A DNA stretch of 18,030 nt, from assembly GCA_052387955.1 (NCBI GenBank), contig JBQTIQ010000025.1, positions 1-18,030 on the forward strand. Reading direction: 5' to 3'. Positions within the stretch are counted from its first letter, which is position 1; the number at the start of each line of letters is the position of its first letter. This document shows positions 5,080 through 12,462 of this stretch, one piece after another. Made by a program: the position numbers and the translations under genes. The notes below the pieces were generated by a model, which worked only from the letters and a program-made list of their open reading frames with translations, did no database searches and had not been told where the DNA came from. The DNA comes from JBQTIQ01 sp052387955. GTDB taxonomy: Bacteria > Actinomycetota > Acidimicrobiia > Acidimicrobiales > JACDCH01.

Positions 5080-7485
5080 GCCCTCGCCGGCAAGCGCATC
5101 TTCGTGACCGGTACCACCGGCTTCCTGGGCACCGCCCTGCTCGAACGGCTACTGCGCTCGGCGCCGGAGTGCGAGGTGGCGCTGCTGATCCGGCCCGGCC
5201 GGCGTTCGACGGTCGGCCAGCGGGCCCGGCGGGAGATCTTCAAGAACGACGCCTTCGCTCGCCTACGCCGCGAGCTCGGCGGCAACGAGGCCTTCGACCG
5301 CATGGTCGCCGAGCGGGTCACGCTCGTCGGCGGCGACGTCAGCCGGGACGGCCTCGGCCTCGACGGCGCCGGCCGGGAGGCGCTCGCCAGCTGCGCCATC
5401 GTCATCCACTGCGCCGCCGCCGTGGCCTTCGACTCGCCTCTCGACGGTGCCGTCGAGGTCAACCTCCTCGGCCCCACCCGGGTGGTCGAGACCCTCCACG
5501 ACCTCGGTGTCTCCCCCCATCTCGTGGCCGTGTCGACCTGCTACGTGGCCGGCAACCGCCGCGGTGCGGCCCCCGAGCAGATGCTGTGGGACAGCCCGTT
5601 CTTCCTCGACATCAACTGGCGCACCGAAGTCGACGCCGCCCGCCGCGCCCGCCAGGACACCGAAGCCGAGAGCCGTACCCCCGAACACCTCGCCCGCTTC
5701 GGCCGCGAGGCTCGACGCGAGCTGGGGGCGGCCGGTGCTCCTGCCCTGGCGGCCAAGACCGAGAGCCGGCGCCAGAGCTGGGTCAAGGCCCGCATGGTCG
5801 AGGCCGGCCGTGCTCGCTCGGCGTCGCTGGGCTGGCCCGACGCCTACGCCTACACCAAGGCCCTCGGCGAGCGGGCGCTCTACGAGAGCCGGGGCGACGT
5901 CCCGGTGTCGATCGTTCGGCCCTCGATCATCGAATCGGCGCTGGCCGAACCCCGACCGGGCTGGATCCGGGGGTTCCGGATGGCCGAGCCGATCTTCCTG
6001 TCCTACGGCCGGGCGCTGCTCAACCAGTTCCCCGGTGTCCCCGAAGGCATCATCGACGTGATCCCGGTCGACCTGGTCGTCGGGGCGCTGTGCGCGGTGG
6101 CGGCGAAAGGCCCCGATCCCGCCGGCCCCGAGGTCATCCAGGTCGCCTCGGGCTCGACCAACCCGTTGCGCTACCGCCGCCTCGTCACCCTGCTGCGGGA
6201 CTGGTTCACCGACAACCCCCTCTACGACGACCGGGGCCAGCCCATCGTCGTCGAACCGTGGAGCTTCCCCGGCCGGCGCAAGGTGCAGAGCCAACTGGTC
6301 CGAGCCAAGGGGGCACTGGAGGCGGCCGAGCGGGTGTTGCAGGCGCTGCCCCTCCGGGGCAAGCAGGCCGAGCTCAACGCCCGCTTCGAGGAGAAGCGCG
6401 ACGAGTTCGACCGGGCCCTCAGCTACGTCGTCCTCTACGGCGCCTACGCCGAATGCGAGGCCGTGTACGGCATCGACCGGCTCATGGCGATGTGGGACGA
6501 CGTCCTCGACGACGAGGACCGCCGCCAGTTCGCCTTCGACCCGCGGGCGATCGACTGGGACTACTTCGTGCTCGACGTCCACCTGCACTCGGTCGTGCGC
6601 CATGCCCGGGCCCGGACCACGGCGGGCCGCTCGACGACCGAGTCCCGCGAGCACCGGCTGCGGCGCCAGGTGCTCTCGCCCGAACGCCACCTCGCCGCCT
6701 TCGACCTCGAGAACACGCTGATCGCCTCGAACGTGGTGGCCTCCTACGCCTGGCTCGCCACCCGCCGGCTGCCCTTCGACGAACGGGTCCGGTTCGTGGT
6801 CCGCACCCTGGCCGAGGCGCCCCGCATGCTCGCCCTCGACCGCCAGGACCGGGGCGACTTCCTGCGCATGTTCTACCGCCGTTTCGACAACGCCCCGGTG
6901 GGCCAGATCGACATCGACGCCGCCGAGATGCTCAGCGACCTCATCATCACCAAGTCGTTCCCGGCGGCGCTGCGACGGGTGCGCGAGCACCGCAAGCTCG
7001 GGCACCGGACCGTGCTCATCACCGGCGCCCTCGACTTCGTCGTCAACCCGCTCCAACCCCTCTTCGACGACATCGTCTGCGCCCGGCTGGCCACCCACGA
7101 CCATCGCACCCGCTACAGCGGGGAGCTCACCGACGTCCCCCCCACCGGCGAGGCCCGCGCCCAGGTGATGATCGACTACGCCGACGCCGAGGGCCTCTCG
7201 CTCACCGAGGCGGTGGCCTACGCCGATTCCACCAGCGACCTCCCAATGTTGGAGGCGGTCGGGTTCCCGGTGGCGGTGAACCCCGAGACCCGCCTGGCCG
7301 CTATCGCCCGCAAGCGGGGGTGGCTGGTCGAGCAGTGGTCCAAGGCTTCCGGTGCGCCCACGAAGCTCCTGCCGATCGGGCCGCCGTGGTCGTCGAAGAA
7401 CGACCGGCAACCGGCAGCGCGACCCCACGCCGTCGCCGCCGCCTCTGGCGCCCCGCGGGGCGCCGGCGAGGACGGCCGTCGGTGA
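5068..7485 (+). CDS. Fatty acyl-CoA reductase fused to a HAD-IB phosphatase-like domain
   Basis: An 805-residue two-enzyme fusion, probably cytoplasmic or membrane-peripheral. Residues 9 to about 390 form an extended-SDR acyl-CoA reductase (NAD_binding_4, male-sterility type): nucleotide motif TGTTGFLG at 14-21 and catalytic YAYTK (Y260, K264). Residues about 400-515 match the FAR C-terminal (Sterile) domain, ending in FDPRAIDWDYFVLDVHLH. Residues 543-750 form a HAD domain: motif I DLENT (D546, E548, T550), motif II LITGALD, and motif IV ADSTSDLPML (D720, D724). The first half should reduce acyl-CoA or acyl-ACP to aldehyde or alcohol. The second resembles phosphoserine-phosphatase-type HADs, but the second Asp of DxDxT is Glu. 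GTG 5068 is chosen because it starts just before the Rossmann strand and next to the operator. There is no Shine-Dalgarno, so the mRNA may be leaderless. First gene of the operon; overlaps the next by 4 bp. Confidence 0.88.
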   Translation: MIREALAGKRIFVTGTTGFLGTALLERLLRSAPECEVALLIRPGRRSTVGQRARREIFKNDAFARLRRELGGNEAFDRMVAERVTLVGGDVSRDGLGLDGAGREALASCAIVIHCAAAVAFDSPLDGAVEVNLLGPTRVVETLHDLGVSPHLVAVSTCYVAGNRRGAAPEQMLWDSPFFLDINWRTEVDAARRARQDTEAESRTPEHLARFGREARRELGAAGAPALAAKTESRRQSWVKARMVEAGRARSASLGWPDAYAYTKALGERALYESRGDVPVSIVRPSIIESALAEPRPGWIRGFRMAEPIFLSYGRALLNQFPGVPEGIIDVIPVDLVVGALCAVAAKGPDPAGPEVIQVASGSTNPLRYRRLVTLLRDWFTDNPLYDDRGQPIVVEPWSFPGRRKVQSQLVRAKGALEAAERVLQALPLRGKQAELNARFEEKRDEFDRALSYVVLYGAYAECEAVYGIDRLMAMWDDVLDDEDRRQFAFDPRAIDWDYFVLDVHLHSVVRHARARTTAGRSTTESREHRLRRQVLSPERHLAAFDLENTLIASNVVASYAWLATRRLPFDERVRFVVRTLAEAPRMLALDRQDRGDFLRMFYRRFDNAPVGQIDIDAAEMLSDLIITKSFPAALRRVREHRKLGHRTVLITGALDFVVNPLQPLFDDIVCARLATHDHRTRYSGELTDVPPTGEARAQVMIDYADAEGLSLTEAVAYADSTSDLPMLEAVGFPVAVNPETRLAAIARKRGWLVEQWSKASGAPTKLLPIGPPWSSKNDRQPAARPHAVAAASGAPRGAGEDGRR

Positions 7486-8639
7486 AGGCGCTGCTGTTCG
7501 AACGCAAGCTGGCCCGCTACGCCGCCGCCACGGTGGCCGGGCGCCTCGCCCCCGGCCGGGGCGCCCGCGTCGGCCCTCTGAGCCTCACCGACGTCGACCC
7601 ACCGGCGCTCCCTGGCGCCGACTGGGCCCGGGTCCGGCCCCGGCTGTCGGGCATCTGCGGGAGCGACCTCGCCACCATCGACGGTCGCAGCTCGCGCTAC
7701 TTCGAACCCATCGTGTCGTTCCCGTTCACGCCCGGCCACGAGGTGGTGGGCGATCTCGACGACGGACGGAGGGTTGCCCTGGTGCCGGTCCTCGCCTGCG
7801 AGGTGCGAGGTATCGACCCGCGATGCCCGCAGTGCGGGGCCGGGTGGCCCAACCGCTGCGAGCGCATCGCCTTCGGGCACATCGAACCGGGGTTGCAGAC
7901 CGGGTTCTGCGAGGACACCGGGGGCGGGTGGTCGATCGCCTTCGTGGCCCATGCGAGCCAGCTCCGCCGGGTGCCCGACGCCATGACCGACGAGGAGGCG
8001 GTACTGGTCGAACCGGCCGCCTGCTCGCTCCACGCGGCCCGGGCGGTGGTCCCGACCGGCCCGATGGCCGTGCTGGGCGCCGGAGCGATCGGGCTCATGA
8101 CCCTGGCCGCCCTGCGCCACGTCCACGGCGAAGCGCCGACCATCCTGGTCACGGCCAAGCACCCCCATCAGCGCCGGCTGGCCCGCGACCTCGGCGGCGA
8201 CCGGGTCATGGAGCCCCATGAGCTCTCCCGGGCGGTCCGTGCCCTGGCCGGCTCGTTCGTCACCGGCGGGCGCCTCACGGGCGGGGTGTCGACGGTGCTC
8301 GACTGCGTCGGCAGCCCCCAGTCCCTCCGCCAGGCGCTGTCGGTGGTCGCCCCCGGCGGCACCGTCCTGTTGGTGGGCATGCCCGGGCCGGCCTCACTGG
8401 TCGACCTCACCAGCCTGTGGCACCGCGAGGTCGCGGTCCGAGGTTGCTATGCGTACAACCACACCGATTTCGAGGACGCCTTCACGCTCGTCGTGAAGTC
8501 CAAGCTGGGGCGGTTGCTGACCGCCACCTACCCGCTCGACCGCTATCAGGACGCGATCGAGCACGCCGCCAATGCCGGTTCTCGGGGCGCGGTGAAGATC
8601 GCTTTCGACCTGCGCGGCGAGAAGGAGAGAGGTAGCTAA
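7482..8639 (+). CDS. Zinc-dependent MDR alcohol dehydrogenase
   Basis: A 385-residue medium-chain dehydrogenase/reductase of the threonine/sorbitol dehydrogenase-like type, oxidising an alcohol or reducing a carbonyl with NAD(P). Catalytic zinc ligands are visible: GICGSD (C59), GHE (H86, E87) and VEPAAC (E178). Structural-zinc cysteines are C106, C115, C118 and C126, though the first gap is longer than the classic C-x2-C-x2-C-x7-C spacing. The Rossmann motif VLGAGAIG lies at 197-204. The GTG start overlaps the preceding stop as GTGA, indicating translational coupling. In this operon it may act on the aldehyde or alcohol produced by the reductase, or on the hydroxy substrate of the LarA-like protein; the substrate cannot be read from sequence. 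Confidence 0.88.
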   Translation: MKALLFERKLARYAAATVAGRLAPGRGARVGPLSLTDVDPPALPGADWARVRPRLSGICGSDLATIDGRSSRYFEPIVSFPFTPGHEVVGDLDDGRRVALVPVLACEVRGIDPRCPQCGAGWPNRCERIAFGHIEPGLQTGFCEDTGGGWSIAFVAHASQLRRVPDAMTDEEAVLVEPAACSLHAARAVVPTGPMAVLGAGAIGLMTLAALRHVHGEAPTILVTAKHPHQRRLARDLGGDRVMEPHELSRAVRALAGSFVTGGRLTGGVSTVLDCVGSPQSLRQALSVVAPGGTVLLVGMPGPASLVDLTSLWHREVAVRGCYAYNHTDFEDAFTLVVKSKLGRLLTATYPLDRYQDAIEHAANAGSRGAVKIAFDLRGEKERGS

Positions 8640-10238
8640 GTGCCGAGACCGGGATTCGTGCTCGACGTCGACCGCTCGACGCCGCCGACGCTGTTCCACC
8701 ACGGCGAGGGGTTCCGCCTGGAACGCCTGCCGGCGGACCGGTCGCGGATCGTGTACCCGCCCGAGCCACTGAGTCCGATGAAGAACCCCGACGCCGCCAT
8801 CCGCCAGGCGTTGCTGAACCCCATGGGCGACTCCGACCCCCTGCCGGCGCTGCTGTTCGCGGGCATGAAGCTCACGATCGCCTTCGACGACATCAGCCTG
8901 CCGCTGCCCCCGATGCGCAAGCCCGACGTGCGCCAGCGGGTGATCGAGGCGGTGCTCGACATGGCCGCCGAGGCCGGCGTCGACGACGTGCACCTCATCG
9001 CCGCCCTGGCCCTGCACCGGCGCATGACCGAGGCCGAGCTGCGCCACGCCATAGGCGACCGGGTCTACGACGCGTTCGCACCCCGAGGGGCGCTGTACAA
9101 CCTCGACGCCGAGGACCCCGACGCCATGGCCTACCTCGGCACCACCGACCACGGCGAGGAGGTCGAGATCAACAAGCGGGCGGCCGAGTCCGACCTGTTG
9201 GTCTACGTCAACATCAACCTGGTGGCCATGGACGGCGGGTGGAAGTCGACGGCCACCGGGCTGGCCTCGTACCGGTCATTGCGCCACCACCACAACGTCA
9301 GCACGCTGCAGCGCTCCCGGAGCATGATGGACCACCGCCACAGCGAACTGCATTCGTCCAACTGGCGGATGGGCAAGGTCATCACCGACGCCGGCGTGAA
9401 GATCTTCCAGATCGAGACCACGCTCAACACCGACACGTTCCCGGCGCCGTTCGACTTCCTGATGAAGCGCGAATGGGAGTGGTCAGTCCGCGACCGGGCG
9501 TCCTATGTGGCCACGGTGACCGGCATCAAGCGGTCGCCGAAACGGCTGACGCACGAGATCTTCAACGCCATCAAGGCCCCTCACCGGATGACCAGTGTGC
9601 AGGCCGGCGAGGTCGGGCCCGTGCACGACGAGACGCTGCGGCACCTGCACCAGCAGCAGCTGGTGCAGGTCGAGGGCCAGACCGACGTGTTGACCATGGG
9701 CCTGCCCTACATCTGCCCCTACAACGTGAACTCGGTGATGAACCCGGTCCTGGTGGCCTGCCTCGGTCTCGGCTACTTCTTCAACCTGTACCGGGGCAAG
9801 CCCCTCGTGCGCGAGCGGGGCGTGGTGATCATGACCCATCCCACGCCGTGGGACTTCCACCCCGTGCACCACCCCAGCTACGTCGACTTCTTCGAGCAGG
9901 TCCTGGCCGAGACCACCGACCCGGTGCGCATCGAAGCCGAGTTCGAGAAGGGCTTCGCCGAGGACGAGTGGTACCGCCACCTGTACCGCACCAGCTACGC
10001 CTACCACGGCGTGCACCCGTTCTACATGTGGTACTGGTGCTCGCACGGGCTACAGCACCTCGGCGGCGGCGACCACGTGATCATCGTCGGGGCCGAGACC
10101 CGCTCGGTGCGCCGCCTCGGTTTCCGGCCGGCGTCGACGTTGGCCGACGCGCTGGAGATGGCATCCGACCACGTCGGTCGCGAACCGTCGATCACCCACC
10201 TGCACGCCCCGCCGCTGTTGATCGCCGACGTGCGGTGA
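8640..10238 (+). CDS. Divergent LarA-family (DUF2088, lactate racemase-like) protein
   Basis: A 532-residue homologue of nickel-pincer hydroxyacid racemases and epimerases, longer than LarA (about 420). Aligned from memory to Lactobacillus LarA, ALALHRRMTEAEL gives H126 (LarA H108) and EINKRAAESDLL follows. GGWKST gives K202 (the Lys that tethers the cofactor), and H218 in RHHHNV matches the nickel ligand H200. Two functional positions differ. No His stands where LarA has its second base H174 (the segment reads NINLVAMDGGWK), and the phosphate-binding TRP motif is SLP here (R75 to L87). The VKGMT cofactor loop is also not evident. No larB, larC or larE cofactor genes lie in the window. GTG 8640 directly abuts the previous stop; GGAGAGAGG lies upstream. 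A racemase on an unusual hydroxy-lipid, or a different reaction, are both open. Confidence 0.78.
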   Translation: MPRPGFVLDVDRSTPPTLFHHGEGFRLERLPADRSRIVYPPEPLSPMKNPDAAIRQALLNPMGDSDPLPALLFAGMKLTIAFDDISLPLPPMRKPDVRQRVIEAVLDMAAEAGVDDVHLIAALALHRRMTEAELRHAIGDRVYDAFAPRGALYNLDAEDPDAMAYLGTTDHGEEVEINKRAAESDLLVYVNINLVAMDGGWKSTATGLASYRSLRHHHNVSTLQRSRSMMDHRHSELHSSNWRMGKVITDAGVKIFQIETTLNTDTFPAPFDFLMKREWEWSVRDRASYVATVTGIKRSPKRLTHEIFNAIKAPHRMTSVQAGEVGPVHDETLRHLHQQQLVQVEGQTDVLTMGLPYICPYNVNSVMNPVLVACLGLGYFFNLYRGKPLVRERGVVIMTHPTPWDFHPVHHPSYVDFFEQVLAETTDPVRIEAEFEKGFAEDEWYRHLYRTSYAYHGVHPFYMWYWCSHGLQHLGGGDHVIIVGAETRSVRRLGFRPASTLADALEMASDHVGREPSITHLHAPPLLIADVR

Positions 10239-11197
10239 AGCTCGGCACCAAGGCGGTGCCGGCCCGCCTGGCCCGGCTGAACCCGTTGCGGGGGCGAGGC
10301 CTGTCGTTCCCGTACCGGGCGCCGTCGACGCCCGCCGCCGTCGAACGGCTGCCGGCCGAACGCCGCACCGGCATGGACTTCGACACCGGTTGGGCCCGCT
10401 CGGCGCCGGCCAAGGCGCTCCGCCTGGCCCTGCTCGAGGCGGTGGTGACGCCGGCGGTGAAGCTGCTGGCCGACCCCGAGCGCGACGGCCTCGACCGCCT
10501 CCGGGACCTGCGCGACGAAGACCCGGCGCCGGCGGTGATCTTCGCCGCCAACCACCACAGCCATCTCGACGCCCCCCTCGTGCTCTCGTCGATCCCCGAG
10601 CCCTGGCGCTACCAGATGTTCGCCGCCGCGGCCTCCGACTACTTCTTCAAGAACCGCTTCACCGGGACCGCTTCGGCCCTCGCCCTCAACGCCATCCCCT
10701 TCGAGCGCTCCCGGGTGGGGCGCCGGTCGGCCGACGCCGCCGCCGATCTCCTCACCGACGGGTGGAGCATGCTGATCTTCCCCGAGGGCGGCCGTTCGCC
10801 CGACGGGTGGGGGCGGCCCTTCCTCGGCGGGGCCTCGTACCTGGCGTTGCGGTGCGGCGTCCCGGTGGTGCCGGTGCACCTCGAAGGGACCGGACGCATC
10901 CTGCGCAAGGGCCGGTCCTGGCCCCGGCGGTCCTCGACCCGGGTGACGTTCGGCTCTCCCCTCTCTCCGGGCCCGGGCGAGAGCGCCCGCCGGTTCGCGG
11001 TACGTATCGAACGTGCCGTCACCGCCCTGGGCGACGAGGCCACCACCGACTGGTACACGGCGCGCCGGCGCGCCCACGACGGCACCTCGCCGTCCCTGGT
11101 CGGCCCCCAGGGCGACACCTGGCGCAGGGCATGGGCCCTCGGCGACCGGGGCCCGAAACAGCGCCGCGTCAAACGCTCCTGGCCCGACCTCGGCTGA
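10235..11197 (+). CDS. PlsC-type lysophospholipid acyltransferase family protein
   Basis: A 320-residue LPLAT-superfamily enzyme transferring an acyl chain to a lysophospholipid, glycerolipid or similar acceptor at the membrane surface. Motif I NHHSHLD at 106-112 gives the catalytic H107-x4-D112. IPFERSR at 154-160 corresponds to motif II, FPEGGRS at 182-188 to motif III, and VPVHLEGTG to motif IV. The first 95 residues are an Arg- and Pro-rich extension before the core; residues 58-78 (APAKALRLALLEAVVTPAV) could associate with membrane. The GTG start overlaps the LarA-like stop by 4 bp (GTGA), making it the last member of the coupled operon. Its presence is the strongest sign that the operon makes or modifies a lipid. 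The acceptor is unknown. Confidence 0.87.
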   Translation: MKLGTKAVPARLARLNPLRGRGLSFPYRAPSTPAAVERLPAERRTGMDFDTGWARSAPAKALRLALLEAVVTPAVKLLADPERDGLDRLRDLRDEDPAPAVIFAANHHSHLDAPLVLSSIPEPWRYQMFAAAASDYFFKNRFTGTASALALNAIPFERSRVGRRSADAAADLLTDGWSMLIFPEGGRSPDGWGRPFLGGASYLALRCGVPVVPVHLEGTGRILRKGRSWPRRSSTRVTFGSPLSPGPGESARRFAVRIERAVTALGDEATTDWYTARRRAHDGTSPSLVGPQGDTWRRAWALGDRGPKQRRVKRSWPDLG

Positions 11198-11201
11198 GCC
11201 C

Positions 11202-11223
11202 GGCCCCGAGGCCTGGTCGGGCC
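11202..11223 (+). terminator. Possible operon terminator hairpin
   Basis: Four bases after the acyltransferase stop, GGCCCCGA pairs with TCGGGCC (one bulged C, 7-nt loop). It is GC-rich and lacks a T-run, so intrinsic termination is uncertain, but its position at the operon end is suitable. Confidence 0.35.
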
Positions 11224-11263
11224 GCGGTCTGCTCGGCGCCGATCACGGGGATTCACAACCCCG

Positions 11264-12316
11264 ATGGCCCGCTCCCGCAGCAACCCGGTGCGTCGAGGGG
11301 CGCTGCGCTACGTGTCCGACACCGAGCCCGGCATTCGCCGGACCGGCCACAAGCGGTTCCGCTACACCGACGAAGCCACCGGCGAACCGGTCAGCGACCG
11401 CCAGGAGCGGGAACGGTTGGCGGCGTTGGCGGTCCCGCCGGCGTGGACCGACGTGTGGGTCTGCGCCGATCCCGACGGCCACGTGCAGGCCACCGGGCGT
11501 GACGCCCGGGGCCGCAAGCAGTACCGCTACCACCCCGACTACCGCGCCGCCCGTGACCAGGCCAAGTTCGCCGACCTCGTCGCCTTCGGCCAGTCCCTGG
11601 GCGATGTCCGGCACCGGGTCGACGAGGACCTTTCCCGGCGGGGCCTGCCCTTCGAGCGCGTCGTCGCCCTGGTCGTGGCCCTCCTCGAGCACACCCTGGT
11701 GCGGGTGGGCAACGAGGAGTACGCCGCCGACAACGACACCTACGGCCTGACCACCCTGCGCCATCGCCACGTCCGGGTCGAAGCCGGCGACATCCGCCTG
11801 CGCTTCGACGGCAAGGGTGGCCGCAGCCACGACGTGGCCTGCGACGATCCCAGGCTGTGCCGGCTCGTGCGCTGCTGCCAGGACCTGCGGGGCCAGCTCC
11901 TGTTCCAGTACCACGACGACGACGGTGGGCTCAGCCCGGTGAGCTCACACGACGTCAACGGCTACCTGCGGGCCGCAACCGGGCTGGAGGCGACAGCCAA
12001 GACGTTCCGGACCTGGGGTGCCACCGTGCAGGCGGGCCGGGGGCTGGCCGCCCTCGGCCGACCGGGGACGGAGCGCGAGTGCCAGCACGGCATCCGCACC
12101 GTCGTCGCCGACGTCGCCCGGCGCCTGGGCAACACCCCGGCGGTGTGCCGGGCGTCCTACGTCCATCCCGTGGTCGTCGACCTGTACGGCGCCGGGGCGC
12201 TCACCGAACGGTGGGCAGCCGGCCCCAACCGGCCCGCCGGAGGACTCGAAGCCGACGAACGCCGCCTCCTGCACGTCCTCGGCGCGACGCCCGCCCGCGC
12301 CCACCGCGCCAGCTGA
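11264..12316 (+). CDS. Type IB DNA topoisomerase (poxvirus-like)
   Basis: A 350-residue enzyme that nicks and religates one strand through a 3'-phosphotyrosine, relaxing supercoils of either sign without ATP. The N-terminal DNA-binding part carries RRTGHKRFRY (25-34) and RKQYRYHPDYR (84-94). The catalytic set is visible: R147 in LVRVGN, K184 in FDGKGGRSH, R249 in KTFRTWGA, and the nucleophile Y299 in CRASYVHP. Length matches bacterial TopIB (about 330-370), and all key residues are intact. It lies 66 bp after the lipid operon and is probably transcribed separately. The start codon is preceded by CGGGG/CCCCG arms (11246-11263, 8-nt loop) ending on the base before the ATG, instead of a normal ribosome site. 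Translation may be weak, structured or leaderless. Confidence 0.92.
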   Translation: MARSRSNPVRRGALRYVSDTEPGIRRTGHKRFRYTDEATGEPVSDRQERERLAALAVPPAWTDVWVCADPDGHVQATGRDARGRKQYRYHPDYRAARDQAKFADLVAFGQSLGDVRHRVDEDLSRRGLPFERVVALVVALLEHTLVRVGNEEYAADNDTYGLTTLRHRHVRVEAGDIRLRFDGKGGRSHDVACDDPRLCRLVRCCQDLRGQLLFQYHDDDGGLSPVSSHDVNGYLRAATGLEATAKTFRTWGATVQAGRGLAALGRPGTERECQHGIRTVVADVARRLGNTPAVCRASYVHPVVVDLYGAGALTERWAAGPNRPAGGLEADERRLLHVLGATPARAHRAS

Positions 12317-12401
12317 AGCGCCGGGCCAGCCCTCGGGAGCAGCCGACCCGCGAGCGGAGGGCCCCCAGCCCGGAGCGAGCCAGCCAACTACTACCAGCTC
12401 C

Positions 12402-12407
12402 TAGGAT
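12402..12407 (+). promoter_or_regulatory. Possible aconitase -10 element
   Basis: TAGGAT fits the actinobacterial TAnnnT -10 pattern, 55 bp upstream of the aconitase ATG in the only gap before the gene. No recognisable -35 lies 16-18 bp upstream, so support is weak. Confidence 0.3.
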
Positions 12408-12462
12408 GCGGGCGAGCGAGACCGTCGCTCAAAGACGCACCGCGCACAGGAGTGGACACCTG

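Noticed and set aside
5263..7428. 721-residue minus-strand frame opposite the reductase-HAD gene
   Set aside because: Same antisense codon-position effect; composition is shadow-like and no motif is present.
11857..12462. Upstream extension of the aconitase frame
   Set aside because: It overlaps the topoisomerase gene in another frame and is Arg/Pro-rich shadow sequence; ATG 12463 has a ribosome site.
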